From positions 806,001 to 870,000 of the forward strand of contig CAVOLQ010000001.1 of the NCBI GenBank assembly GCA_963696875.1: a DNA stretch of 64,000 nucleotides. The letters are read 5' to 3'. Each line of letters starts with the position of its first letter. The first letter of the stretch is position 1. Below, piece by piece: positions 26,345-35,513 of the stretch. A program made the translations under genes and the position numbers. Under the pieces are notes generated by a model, which did not search any database, was not told where the DNA came from, and worked only from the letters and a program-made list of their open reading frames with translations. The DNA comes from Albibacterium sp963696875. GTDB taxonomy: Bacteria > Bacteroidota > Bacteroidia > Sphingobacteriales > Sphingobacteriaceae.

Positions 26345-26374
26345 GTTATAGATTTTTTGATTGGTTAACCAAAA

Positions 26375-26410
26375 ATAGAAAAGATTGGGACGATACCCAA
26401 TCTTTTCTAT
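26375..26410 (-). terminator. Terminator after rpoD
   Basis: Perfect 15-bp stem with ACGATA loop (arms 26375-26389 and 26396-26410), 37 bp beyond the rpoD stop and followed on the minus strand by a short T run. It separates rpoD from the GAPDH gene. Confidence 0.85.
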
Positions 26411-26446
26411 ATAATTAGCTGAAATTCTGTAATCTTTAAATAGATT

Positions 26447-27307
26447 TTATCCTAAATAGGATTTTAATATCCGGCTACGCGATGCATGGCGCAGGCGTTG
26501 GAGGGCTTTATCTTTAATTTGCCGTACACGTTCACGTGTCAAACTAAATTGTTCACCAATTTCTTCTAATGATAAGGGTTGGTTCGATCCCAATCCAAAG
26601 AATAATACGATTATTTCGCGTTCTCTATCGGTTAAAGTTGCTAGAGAGCGTTTGATTTCTTCCGAAAGCGATTCGTCAATCAGACTGTTATCAGTATTAG
26701 GATCTCTGTTTTCCAATACATCCAAAAGCGTGTTTTCTTCTCCTTGCACAAAAGGAGCATCCATAGAAACGTGTCTTCCTGAGTTGCTTAATGTGTCGGA
26801 TATTTTTTCAACGGTAGTTTCTAAAGTATCTGCTAATTCTTCTGGAGAAGGTTCACGTTCATACTCCTGTTCTAACCGTGAAAAAGCTTTACTGATCTTG
26901 CTTAAGGAACCTACTTGGTTTAAAGGTAAACGTACAATTCGAGATTGCTCGGCGATGGCTTGCAATATTGATTGCCTAATCCACCATACAGCGTACGAGA
27001 TAAATTTAAATCCTTTAGTTTCGTCAAAGCGTTTTGCGGCTTTAATTAAGCCTAAATTCCCTTCATTTATAAGGTCTCCAAGGGTAAGACCTTGATTTTG
27101 ATACTGTTTTGCAACAGAAACAACAAAACGTAAGTTTGTTTTTGTTAAGCGTTCTAAAGCGGCTTGATCGCCAGCTCTAATTTTTTGAGCAAGTATAACT
27201 TCCTCTTCGGCTGTAATAAGGTCAACTTTCCCAATTTCATGCAAATATTTGTCTAAAGACTGCGATTCGCGATTGGTGATTGACTGGGTAATTTTTAGCT
27301 GTCTCAT
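26447..27307 (-). CDS. rpoD: RNA polymerase primary sigma factor RpoD
   Basis: At 286 aa this is the short primary sigma factor of Bacteroidota, lacking the long region 1.1 of E. coli RpoD. Region 1.2 starts at SLDKYLHEIGKVDLI; region 2 contains LRFVVSVAKQYQNQGLTLGDLINEGNLGLIKAAKRFD and FKFISYAVWWIRQSILQAI; region 4.2 ends with LTREREIIVLFFGLG-type helices and SLEEIGEQFSLTRERVRQIKDKALQRLRH. It recognises the unusual -33/-7 promoters (TAnnTTTG) seen elsewhere in this window. It has its own promoter (TATCTTTG at 27346-27353) and terminator. Confidence 0.95.
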   Translation of the reverse strand: MRQLKITQSITNRESQSLDKYLHEIGKVDLITAEEEVILAQKIRAGDQAALERLTKTNLRFVVSVAKQYQNQGLTLGDLINEGNLGLIKAAKRFDETKGFKFISYAVWWIRQSILQAIAEQSRIVRLPLNQVGSLSKISKAFSRLEQEYEREPSPEELADTLETTVEKISDTLSNSGRHVSMDAPFVQGEENTLLDVLENRDPNTDNSLIDESLSEEIKRSLATLTDREREIIVLFFGLGSNQPLSLEEIGEQFSLTRERVRQIKDKALQRLRHASRSRILKSYLG

Positions 27308-27622
27308 TCAATTGTTTTAGAGTAACCACTAATGTGGGAAGTTTGCAAAGATAATAAATTGTTGTATGAATAACGAGAGAAACAAGAAAAAGTTCGTTGA
27401 TTGTTAGGCTTTTAACGGTTATAATTTATATATTCGTATCCTCAAAAAGCATTCCAAAATTGTGATAATTCTTTAAATTTTCTAGATATAGAATAACATG
27501 ACATATTTATGAAGGAATTGATTAAATACCTTATTTTTATATCTAATATTGAAATAGTTAAAGGTAAGCGAAAACCTTAAAGTCAAGCCTTAGTTTATTA
27601 AGAAATAAATTAAACAATAATT
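27308..27622. other. Intergenic region between divergent rpoD and the metallopeptidase gene
   Basis: 315 bp, A+T-rich. On the minus strand TATCTTTG (27346-27353) matches the -7 promoter element and is 39 bp upstream of rpoD. No long hairpin, repeat or short gene was found in the rest; the promoter of the rightward gene must lie here but no clear element was picked out. Confidence 0.6.
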
Positions 27623-28447
27623 ATGAAATGGCAAGGAGGAAGAAGAAGTAGTAATGTTGATGATAGGCGCGGTATGTCTGGTGGGAAGTTAGTTCTTGGC
27701 GGCGGCGTAATCGGCGTGGTTGTGCTTTTGGTTTCATTGTTTACAGGAACCGATTTGACGCAGTTATTAAACCAAGTTCCCACAACTCAGCAGGGAGGAC
27801 AACAGGTTGAATTGAGTGAGGCCGATAAGGAGATGGGCGAGCTTGTGTCCGTTGTATTTGGATACACCGAAGACGTATGGCACGAGATTTTTATTGAGAA
27901 TAAAATGGAATACCGCGAGCCGAAATTGGTACTATTTACCGATGCTGTGCAATCTGCTTGCGGTGGTGCAAATGCAGCTGTAGGTCCTTTTTATTGCCCT
28001 GCGGATGAAACGGTCTATATGGACTTGTCTTTTTTTAATGAACTGCAAACTCGCTTTGGTGCCAAAGGTGGAGATTTTGCTATTGCTTATGTGATTGCAC
28101 ATGAAGTAGGCCATCATGTGCAGAAACTTCTAGGCACTAGTGACATGGTACAGCGAGAAATGCAGGGTATAAATCAAGCTCAGGCAAATAAACTTTCCGT
28201 TTCTTTGGAATTGCAAGCCGATTTTTACGCTGGGGTCTGGGCACATTACAAAAACGATATCCTGGATAGAGGAGATATTCAGGAAGCATTAAGTGCAGCA
28301 AATGCTGTAGGAGATGATGCTATTCAAAGGAAAACGCAAGGACAGGTTGTTCCTGATGGATTTACGCATGGAACTTCAGAGCAGCGTATGTTTTGGTTTA
28401 CAAAAGGGTATGAAACTGGGGATGTAAACCAGGGAAACACTTTTTAA
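27623..28447 (+). CDS. Putative neutral zinc metallopeptidase (YpfJ family)
   Basis: The 274-aa protein has an N-terminal tail rich in Gly/Arg/Ser, one membrane segment (residues about 28-48, LVLGGGVIGVVVLLVSLFTG) and an extracytoplasmic domain with the HExxH zinc site (VIAHEVGHHVQKLLG, about residue 170) and the downstream ELQADFYAGVWAH, whose Glu would be the third ligand. FYCPADETVYMDLSFF is also typical of the YpfJ/zinc peptidase family. Peptidase activity is not shown in the family, but the metal site is intact. It is transcribed alone. Confidence 0.88.
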   Translation: MKWQGGRRSSNVDDRRGMSGGKLVLGGGVIGVVVLLVSLFTGTDLTQLLNQVPTTQQGGQQVELSEADKEMGELVSVVFGYTEDVWHEIFIENKMEYREPKLVLFTDAVQSACGGANAAVGPFYCPADETVYMDLSFFNELQTRFGAKGGDFAIAYVIAHEVGHHVQKLLGTSDMVQREMQGINQAQANKLSVSLELQADFYAGVWAHYKNDILDRGDIQEALSAANAVGDDAIQRKTQGQVVPDGFTHGTSEQRMFWFTKGYETGDVNQGNTF

Positions 28448-28477
28448 AAAGATCTTAGGCGCTACCCGCACCCACAA

Positions 28478-29320
28478 TTAAAATGCACTTTTTAAAGTAA
28501 ATGTATCTCTTAGACGAATGCCCTTTTCAGTCATTTGGAATGTACAGCACTCGTTTACAGCATCATGTTCTAAGAAAATGATATAATCATTATCTACAAT
28601 TTCTTTCCAATAGACTTCGCGTTCCTCAAGTGTTTTTAAAGGAAACATATCATAAGCCATTATATAGGGTAGGGGAATATGTCCAACAGAAGGGAGTAGA
28701 TCAGCGATATATAGAATGGTCTTTCCTTGGTAGTTAATTTGAGGAAGCATCATTGCATCTGTATGTCCAAAAGCAAATCGGATGCTAATGTTTGGGTTTA
28801 ATATACCTGAAGATTTATCTTCAACAAACTTTAGCTGTCCACTTTCTTGGATAGGAAGGATGTTTTCCGATAAAAAGGATGCTTTTTCTCGTTCATTGGG
28901 GTTTACAGCCCATTCCCAATGCTGCTTATTGCTCCAATAATACGCATTTTTAAATGCAGGGATTAATTTTTCACCTTCTCTCCGTATCGCGCCACCAACA
29001 TGATCAAAGTGTAAATGGGTCAGGAAAACATCAGTAATGTCATCTCGATGAAAGCCAAGCTTTGCCAGTGACTTATCCAGCGTGGCATCCCCATGCAAAA
29101 AATAATGACTAAAGAACTTTTCAGACTGCTTGTCTCCAATTCCTGTATCTACTAAAATTAATTGTTTTCCATCTTCAATCAACAGTAAGCGCATTGCCCA
29201 AGTGCAAAGATTATTCTCATCGGCGGGGTTTGTTCTATTCCATAAGCTTTTAGGCACAACACCAAACATTGCCCCACCATCCAATTTGAAAAAACCTGTA
29301 TCTATGCTATAAATATTCAT
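28478..29320 (-). CDS. MBL-fold metallo-hydrolase
   Basis: The 280-aa protein has the metallo-beta-lactamase signature THLHFDHVGGA (about residue 105), the FGHTDAMM His (about 190), the IADL Asp strand and a C-terminal EHDAVNE His. These positions bind two zinc ions. Related enzymes are lactonases, including AHL quorum-quenching lactonases, and other hydrolases. Substrate cannot be told from the sequence. No signal peptide is seen, so it is likely cytoplasmic. It converges on the zinc peptidase gene with a 30-bp gap. Confidence 0.86.
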   Translation of the reverse strand: MNIYSIDTGFFKLDGGAMFGVVPKSLWNRTNPADENNLCTWAMRLLLIEDGKQLILVDTGIGDKQSEKFFSHYFLHGDATLDKSLAKLGFHRDDITDVFLTHLHFDHVGGAIRREGEKLIPAFKNAYYWSNKQHWEWAVNPNEREKASFLSENILPIQESGQLKFVEDKSSGILNPNISIRFAFGHTDAMMLPQINYQGKTILYIADLLPSVGHIPLPYIMAYDMFPLKTLEEREVYWKEIVDNDYIIFLEHDAVNECCTFQMTEKGIRLRDTFTLKSAF

Positions 29321-29535
29321 CGTTCTTTTTCAAGCTAAGTTAACATTTTGAATAGAAATAATAGGAGTTTTAGACAAACTAAGGGTCTAATTGTCCATGA
29401 AGTAAAATCTTCTTTTTTTATTTGATATAAATATATGGTCTATTGGGCTGATAATCAACTGTATAATCATAGTGTAGATAGTACAACAAGTTGATTTTCA
29501 GGATGTTTTGTTTTTTATTCCTTCTATATAATCTT

Positions 29536-29543
29536 TAACTTTG
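29536..29543 (+). promoter_or_regulatory. TAnnTTTG promoter element of pckA
   Basis: TAACTTTG matches the -7 consensus and lies 52 bp upstream of the pckA ATG, in a 275-bp gap otherwise without features. No clear -33 element. Confidence 0.5.
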
Positions 29544-29595
29544 TATTGTTATCAACCAATAACGACCTTTTATAACCAATATAACCTAGTATAAA

Positions 29596-31200
29596 ATGAA
29601 TCATCAACGAAATAAGTTGCCAGACTTATCGTATTTGAATATTAGTTTTGATACTCAAATACACTACCAAATGGAGGTACCCATGCTGGTAGAGGAAGCC
29701 ATTAAAAACGGAGAGGGGTTATTAGCAGACTCGGGAGCACTTGCTGCAGATACGGGTAAGTTTACCGGTCGAGCTCCGAAAGACCGTTTTATTGTGACGG
29801 ATGATAACACTGCGGATTCTATAGATTGGGGTGAAATTAATCAACCTATTTCAAAAACTGTATATCAAGATCTTTTTAAGCAGCTTGGAGCTTATTTAAG
29901 CAATAAAACACTTTATGTGCATGATGGAGCGGCTTGTGCTGATCCCAAACTTCAACTGTCGTTAAGAGTGATTACGGAAACAGCTTATCAATGTATATTT
30001 GCGAATAATATGTTCATTCGAACTACGGAAAATAGAGCTGAGCAGCGACCAGAATGGTCAATTCTAGCTGCCCCAGGCTTTTTTGCTGATCCTACTAAAG
30101 ATGGTGTGCCTTCAAGAAATTTTGTTATTATCAACTTTACCGAGAAGGTAATCTTAATTGCCGGAACAGGCTATACAGGAGAAATTAAAAAAGGTATATT
30201 CTCGGTATTAAATTATATACTTCCTCACCAACAAAAGGTGCTATCAATGCATTGTTCAGCAAATACAGATCAGAAAGGTAATACAGCATTGTTTTTTGGA
30301 TTATCAGGGACAGGGAAAACTACGCTCTCATCAGATAAAGGACGATACTTAATTGGTGATGATGAGCATGGATGGGGGGAGAGCAGTATATTTAATTTTG
30401 AAGGCGGCTGTTATGCAAAATGTGTAAATCTAAACGCGAATAAAGAGCCTGAAATATTTAAAGCCGTAAGGTTTGGAGCATTATTAGAAAATATCAATTT
30501 TTATGAGGGTACACGTAAGCCCAACTATGAGGATATCAGTAAAACTGAAAATACTCGTGTAGCTTATCCAATAGAACATATCGAAGGCAGTATTCTTAAT
30601 GGTCAGGGAAATATCCCAAATAATATCTTCTTTTTAACGGCTGATGCATTTGGCGTACTGCCCCCAGTCTCTTTACTTACCCCGGCGCAAGCAATGTATC
30701 ATTTTATTTCGGGCTATACCGCTAAAGTGGCTGGTACTGAAGTAGGCATTACTGAACCGACAATGGTATTTTCCCCTTGTTTTGGTCAGGCTTTTATCCC
30801 TTTGCATCCATCTATATATGCTGAATTGTTAGGAAATAAACTTAAAGATTATAAAATAAATGTTTGGTTAATTAATACCGGTTGGATTGCGGGACCCTAT
30901 GGTATTGGAAGAAGAATCAATCTTAATTATACCCGTGCCATCATACGGGCGGCATTGAATGGACAATTAAAAGATGCTTCCTTTAAAAAACATCCTGTTT
31001 TTGGACTTTCTTACCCCACTTCTTGCCCATCTGTTCCAGATGCAATTTTAGATCCCTCTAATACTTGGGCGGATAAAGAAGCTTATTACTCAAAAGCCAA
31101 TAAATTAGCGGTTGCGTTTATTGAGAATTTTAAGAAATATGAAAATGGCGTAAGCAAAGAAACTATAGAAGCAGCGCCTAGGGCGAGTGTGATGGGGTGA
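29596..31200 (+). CDS. pckA: Phosphoenolpyruvate carboxykinase (ATP)
   Basis: PckA makes PEP from oxaloacetate and ATP, the first step of gluconeogenesis, and in fermenting Bacteroidota can run in reverse. The 534-aa protein has the ATP-PEPCK signature LIGDDEHGWGE for Mn2+, the kinase P-loop FFGLSGTGKTTLS (residues about 235-247), the substrate loop GRAPKDRFIV (Arg about 57) and INTGWIAGPYG. Length and motifs are those of the ATP-dependent class rather than the GTP class. Single gene with its own promoter. Confidence 0.95.
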   Translation: MNHQRNKLPDLSYLNISFDTQIHYQMEVPMLVEEAIKNGEGLLADSGALAADTGKFTGRAPKDRFIVTDDNTADSIDWGEINQPISKTVYQDLFKQLGAYLSNKTLYVHDGAACADPKLQLSLRVITETAYQCIFANNMFIRTTENRAEQRPEWSILAAPGFFADPTKDGVPSRNFVIINFTEKVILIAGTGYTGEIKKGIFSVLNYILPHQQKVLSMHCSANTDQKGNTALFFGLSGTGKTTLSSDKGRYLIGDDEHGWGESSIFNFEGGCYAKCVNLNANKEPEIFKAVRFGALLENINFYEGTRKPNYEDISKTENTRVAYPIEHIEGSILNGQGNIPNNIFFLTADAFGVLPPVSLLTPAQAMYHFISGYTAKVAGTEVGITEPTMVFSPCFGQAFIPLHPSIYAELLGNKLKDYKINVWLINTGWIAGPYGIGRRINLNYTRAIIRAALNGQLKDASFKKHPVFGLSYPTSCPSVPDAILDPSNTWADKEAYYSKANKLAVAFIENFKKYENGVSKETIEAAPRASVMG

Positions 31201-31223
31201 GTGAATTACGTGGTATGAGATAA

Positions 31224-31271
31224 CAATACTTCGTTCCTCAGTATTTTGTTATGCAAAGGAACGAAGCATTG
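31224..31271. terminator. Inverted repeat between pckA and lpdA
   Basis: A 15-bp stem with one mismatch (CAATACTTCGTTCCT at 31224-31238, AGGAACGAAGCATTG at 31257-31271) lies 24 bp after the pckA stop and before the convergent lpdA stop. A second small hairpin (AACCTCT/AGAGGTT, about 31289-31318) follows. No long T run, so termination is inferred from position. Confidence 0.6.
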
Positions 31272-31350
31272 CGAATAATCTAAAGCAAAACCTCTTAGGT
31301 AAAGACCTCTTAGAGGTTAAAAAAGAACTGATCATTCATCACTGAGTTGT

Positions 31351-32739
31351 TTACAAGTGAATTACTTCACCATAAGCATCAGCTGTAGCTTCCATAACCG
31401 CCTCACTCATAGTAGGGTGAGGATGGATCGCTTTAAGTACTTCATGGCCAGTCGTCTCAAGTTTTCTAGCGACAACAATTTCTGCTATCATTTCTGTAAC
31501 ATTTGCGCCAATCATATGCGCTCCAAGAAGTTCACCGTATTTTGCGTCATATATTATCTTCACAAAACCGTCTTTAGTGCCAGCCGCACTTGCTTTTCCA
31601 GAAGCTGAGAATGGGAATTTACCCACCTTAATTTCATGACCAGCTTCTTTTGCAGCTTTCTCTGTATAACCTACAGAAGCAATTTCAGGAGTTGCGTAAG
31701 TACAACCAGGAATATTATTATAATCGATGGCTTCAACTTTCATTCCTGCAATTTTCTCTACACAGGTAATTCCTTCAGCCGACGCGACGTGAGCTAATGC
31801 TTGGCCTTTTACAATATCCCCAATTGCATATACACCATCAATATTCGTTTTATAGAATTCATCAACTACTACATGCCCACGCTCAGTTTTGACACCGACC
31901 TCTTCAAGGCCAATATTCTCAATGTTCGGGGTGATGCCAACAGCAGATAATACAATAGAAGCCTCTAATATTTTTTCGCTTTTAGCGCTTTTAACAGTTA
32001 CTTTATTCAGGTCACCAACCTTTTCTACCGCCGTTACCTCAGAACTTGTCATGATTGTAATGCCCGCTTTCTTAAGGCTGCGCTCCATTTGCCTAGAAAC
32101 GTCCTCATCTTCTACAGGTACAATCCGATCCAAATACTCTACAACCGTAACCTTGGTTCCAAGAGCGTTATAGAAATATGCAAACTCAATACCAATAGCG
32201 CCTGAGCCTACAACTACCATAGATTCTGGTTGTTTTTCAAGACTCATCGCTTGGCGGTATCCAATAATATTTTTACCGTCTTGCTTTAAATTTGGCAACT
32301 CTCTAGAGCGAGCACCTGTAGCAAGGATGGTATGTATTGCTGTATATTCTTTTGAAGTGCCATCCGCAGCTTTGACGTCAATCTTGCCCCCCTTTTTAAT
32401 GGTTGCACTACCCATGATCACATCAATTTTGTTTTTCTTCATCAAAAACTGAATGCCTTTGCTCATGCCTTCGGCAACCCCTCTGCTTCTTTTTATTACT
32501 GCCGGAAAATCAGCTTTACCTCCATCAACAGTGATCCCATAATCGGCCGCGTGATTTAAATATTCAAAAACTTGCGCACTTTTTAAAAGAGCTTTCGTAG
32601 GAATACATCCCCAATTTAAGCATATCCCACCCAAAGATTCACGCTCTATAACAGCGGTACTAAAACCAAGTTGAGCAGCTCTAATTGCAGCCACATAACC
32701 TCCTGGCCCGCTTCCTATAACTATAATGTCGTAATTCAT
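31351..32739 (-). CDS. lpdA: Dihydrolipoyl dehydrogenase (E3)
   Basis: E3 reoxidises dihydrolipoamide of the 2-oxoacid dehydrogenase complexes with NAD+. The 462-aa protein has the FAD motif GSGPGGYVAAIRAAQLG, the redox disulphide GGICLNWGCIPTKALL (Cys about 40 and 45), the NAD Rossmann VVGSGAIGIEFAYFY, YAIGDI and the C-terminal HPHPTMSEAVMEA with the catalytic His-Glu pair of the partner subunit. It is transcribed alone and could serve the E1 at 15.6 kb as well as pyruvate and oxoglutarate complexes. Confidence 0.94.
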   Translation of the reverse strand: MNYDIIVIGSGPGGYVAAIRAAQLGFSTAVIERESLGGICLNWGCIPTKALLKSAQVFEYLNHAADYGITVDGGKADFPAVIKRSRGVAEGMSKGIQFLMKKNKIDVIMGSATIKKGGKIDVKAADGTSKEYTAIHTILATGARSRELPNLKQDGKNIIGYRQAMSLEKQPESMVVVGSGAIGIEFAYFYNALGTKVTVVEYLDRIVPVEDEDVSRQMERSLKKAGITIMTSSEVTAVEKVGDLNKVTVKSAKSEKILEASIVLSAVGITPNIENIGLEEVGVKTERGHVVVDEFYKTNIDGVYAIGDIVKGQALAHVASAEGITCVEKIAGMKVEAIDYNNIPGCTYATPEIASVGYTEKAAKEAGHEIKVGKFPFSASGKASAAGTKDGFVKIIYDAKYGELLGAHMIGANVTEMIAEIVVARKLETTGHEVLKAIHPHPTMSEAVMEATADAYGEVIHL

Positions 32740-32820
32740 GTTTTTAAATTATGGTCTTTATTTTTTATAAAATGGTAAAACAGCTTCCGGTACAAACTTA
32801 CATAAAATTTTATATTGATC

Positions 32821-33427
32821 TTTCATTGGAATAAATTGTTTTTTAATGGCAATGAAGCTATCATGAGTGGTTATTCCTTTCGGTTTATTAATTAGTGTTT
32901 ATTCTCATTTGAATTAATGAGCTCGTTTCACTCGGTTGTGAGTTTTGCCAACTCATGATGGTTTCATTGGAATAAATTGTTTTTTAATGGCAATGAAGCT
33001 ATCATGAGTGGTTATTCCTTTCGGTTTATTAATTAGTGTTTATTCACATTTGAATTAATGAGCTCGTTTCACTCGGTTGTGAGTTTTGCGAACTCATGAT
33101 GGTTTCATTGGAATAAATTGTTTTTTAATGGCAATGAAGCTATCATGAGTGGTTATTCCTTTCGGTTTATTAATTAGTGTTTATTCACATTTGAATTAAT
33201 GAGCTCGTTTCACTCGGTTGTGAGTTTTGCGAACTCATGATGGTTTCATTGGAATAAATTGTTTTTTAATGGCAATGAAGCTATCATGAGTGGTTATTCC
33301 TTTCGGTTTATTAATTAGTGTTTATTCACATTTGAATTAATGAGCTCGTTTCACTCGGTTGTGAGTTTTGCCAACTCATGATGGTTTCATCAGAATAATT
33401 GTTTTTCAGATCAATGAAGCTATCATG
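32821..33427. repeat. Tandem array of a 141-bp noncoding unit, four full copies and a fifth partial
   Basis: Units start at 32821, 32962, 33103 and 33244 with an exact 141-bp period; a degenerate fifth begins at 33385 and ends near 33427. Copies differ at only one to three sites (for instance attctcat versus attcacat, and gccaactc versus gcgaactc). Every frame on both strands has stops, so it does not code. Across each junction an imperfect inverted repeat forms (ACTCATGAT...TTTCATTG against CAATGAA...ATCATGAGT). It fills the gap between the start of lpdA and the stop of the next leftward gene. Confidence 0.95.
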
Positions 33428-33447
33428 TTTAACACCTCTGCAGTCAT

Positions 33448-34011
33448 CTACTCACTTCCCCATGGAGCTGGTGGCGTTTCTACTTCACGTGTTAAATCGA
33501 ATTTTACGGAGAAAAAACGGTCGCTTCCTATTCTTCTTAAGTTGTAAGTAAATGAGTTTTCATCAATTGTAATCCACCAGACATTGTTTGATGCATAGGG
33601 AATTAGGTTTGCCGTTTCTTGATCAGCTGGAAAAAATTGAATATTGGCTAAGCCGATATTAGGTGTGCGACCGCCATATTGAGTTATTTTATCCTCTGAT
33701 CCATCTTCTAAGCGATGGTCATGTTTTAGGAGAATAAGGTTGTTTTCTAGTGTTAGTACCCAAGTTCGAGATTTATCTTCGCCAACATAAAATGGGATTC
33801 TAATGGTATTTTCTTCACATACACGTACATGCATCACCAATCTCTTGCCGCTGAAATCATCTCCTGGAGTGGCTCCAGCAATAATTTCTCCTTCGTAAGC
33901 TTTACCACAATGTTTTTTCAACGTGTTCCAAAATTGGACTGAGCCTGGAATTTCCTGAGCGGATATTTGAATTGAAAATGCCAATAAAATAAATAAAAGG
34001 ATATGTTTCAT
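33448..34011 (-). CDS. Secreted protein of unknown function
   Basis: I do not recognise this family. The 187-aa product starts with a clean signal peptide (MKHILLFILLAFSIQISAQE, cleavage after SAQ), so it is exported. The mature part is mostly predicted beta strand, with single Cys residues in KHCGKAYEG and VRVCEENTIRIPFYVG that could form a disulphide, and a proline-rich end (VETPPAPWGSE). No catalytic motif was found. It diverges from the MscS gene and its stop abuts the 141-bp array. Confidence 0.75.
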   Translation of the reverse strand: MKHILLFILLAFSIQISAQEIPGSVQFWNTLKKHCGKAYEGEIIAGATPGDDFSGKRLVMHVRVCEENTIRIPFYVGEDKSRTWVLTLENNLILLKHDHRLEDGSEDKITQYGGRTPNIGLANIQFFPADQETANLIPYASNNVWWITIDENSFTYNLRRIGSDRFFSVKFDLTREVETPPAPWGSE

Positions 34012-34113
34012 AGTTTTTGCCTGTTTTTCGCCTAATATAGGATGATAATTCTCAATTTTGCCATTTTATGCTTACTTTCCAGCGTTAGTCAAAAAATTGA
34101 AACGGTATACACT

Positions 34114-35427
34114 ATGGACAACTTAGAAGAGAATTTACAGAAATCTTCAAATTTTATAAATAAATATTCTTACGATCAACTCATTGCTTGGGGAATAGAT
34201 AAAGAATGGGCTTCTTACGTGAACTTATTGGTATTGGTATTCATAACCGTAATTGGAGTTTTTTTAGTTCACTTTCTTGTCTGGCGTTTTCTTCGTCAAT
34301 TATTGATTTGGTTAACCAGCGAAAAGAGGCTTTTTCTTGGTTATTTGAAAAATAATCGTTTCGCACACAGGCTTGCTTTAATTGCGCCGGTTGGATTGAT
34401 AAAAGCAGCTATCCCAATAGTGTTTGACAATTTCCCAGCCTTTATCAGTCCATTAAGCACCCTTTTGGATATTTATGTAGTCTTTATGGTAATTACTATA
34501 TTAATGGCTGTATTGAATGCAGTAGGGGATAATTTGCGTGAAAATTCTTCCTTTCGTCAAAGGCCTATTAGTAGTTATTTACAGGTAGTAAAGATAATAT
34601 TTTATTTATTCGGTGCGATTATTATTTTTTCAAAGCTTACAGGAAAAGATCCAGTAGCCTTTTTCAGCGTTATGGGAGCGGCTTCCGCTATTTTATTGTT
34701 GATGTTTAAGGATACCATTATGGGATTTGTAGCTAGCATTCAGGTGACAACGAATGATATGGTACGTATAGGAGATTGGATAGAAATGCCTAAATATGGG
34801 GCCGATGGGGATGTAATTGAGATGACCTTGACAACAGTGAAAGTGCAAAACTGGGATAAAACCATTACGACATTGCCTACTCATGTTTTAATTACTGATT
34901 CGTTTAAGAATTGGCAAGGAATGCGCGAATTTGGCGGAAGGCGATTAAAGCGACCGATCATGATTAAGCAATCCAGCATTCGCTATATAAAAGATGAAGA
35001 GTTAAGTCGGTTTAAAGCGATTCAAGGAATTAGTGATTTTATTACGGAAAGAAAGCTAGAGATCGATTTACACAATGAAAGGATTGGTGCAGATCGAAGT
35101 ATTCCTGTAAACGGGAGAAATATGACGAATGCGGGGTTATTTAGAAAGTATGCAACTTGGTATGTTCAAAACCATCCAGGCGTGCATAAGGAAAAGACCA
35201 TTATGGTTAGACAGTTGGCACCTACAGAATATGGACTGCCGTTTGAGTTTTATTTGTTCACCAATACTGTTGCGTGGGTAGAATATGAAGCAATTGCTGG
35301 AGATATTTTTGATCATCTTATTGCTGCAGTTAGCTACTTTGATTTGGAGATATTTGAAGTTCCAACAGGAACGGATGTCAGTCGGTTAAGTAGGAATGTG
35401 GGTCGAATCAATTTAGATAAGAAGTAG
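34114..35427 (+). CDS. Mechanosensitive channel, MscS family (YbdG-like)
   Basis: MscS-type channels open under membrane tension to release solutes. The protein (437 aa from the ATG at 34114, MDNLEENLQ; an ATG at 34042 would add 24 residues) has about five membrane helices. TM3 and the following beta domain are at FFSVMGAASAILLLMFKDTIMGFVASIQVTTNDMVRIGDWIEMPKYGADGDVIEMTLTTVKVQNWDKTI. The long insertion after the beta domain (SFKNWQGMREFGGRRLKRPIMI, with an extended alpha/beta region) resembles E. coli YbdG. Whether the N-terminal extension is translated is unclear. Confidence 0.88.
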   Translation: MDNLEENLQKSSNFINKYSYDQLIAWGIDKEWASYVNLLVLVFITVIGVFLVHFLVWRFLRQLLIWLTSEKRLFLGYLKNNRFAHRLALIAPVGLIKAAIPIVFDNFPAFISPLSTLLDIYVVFMVITILMAVLNAVGDNLRENSSFRQRPISSYLQVVKIIFYLFGAIIIFSKLTGKDPVAFFSVMGAASAILLLMFKDTIMGFVASIQVTTNDMVRIGDWIEMPKYGADGDVIEMTLTTVKVQNWDKTITTLPTHVLITDSFKNWQGMREFGGRRLKRPIMIKQSSIRYIKDEELSRFKAIQGISDFITERKLEIDLHNERIGADRSIPVNGRNMTNAGLFRKYATWYVQNHPGVHKEKTIMVRQLAPTEYGLPFEFYLFTNTVAWVEYEAIAGDIFDHLIAAVSYFDLEIFEVPTGTDVSRLSRNVGRINLDKK

Positions 35428-35457
35428 TAGGTCGAATAAGCCTTTTTATCCGGAATA

Positions 35458-35499
35458 CAAAGAAGCACCAATAATAATTAGAGAAGAGATGCTTCTTTG
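35458..35499 (+). terminator. Bidirectional hairpin after the MscS gene
   Basis: 10-bp perfect arms CAAAGAAGCA (35458-35467) and TGCTTCTTTG (35490-35499), between two convergent genes whose stops lie within 40 bp on either side. Confidence 0.65.
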
Positions 35500-35513
35500 C
35501 TTTCGTTGAGATT

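Noticed and set aside
28478..29320. AHL lactonase linked to the signalling cassette at 59-64 kb
   Set aside because: The MBL fold is generic and 30 kb away; nothing in the sequence ties it to acyl-homoserine lactones.
32740..33447. CRISPR array or coding repeat
   Set aside because: The repeat period is 141 bp with no conserved repeat/variable spacer pattern, and all six frames contain stops.
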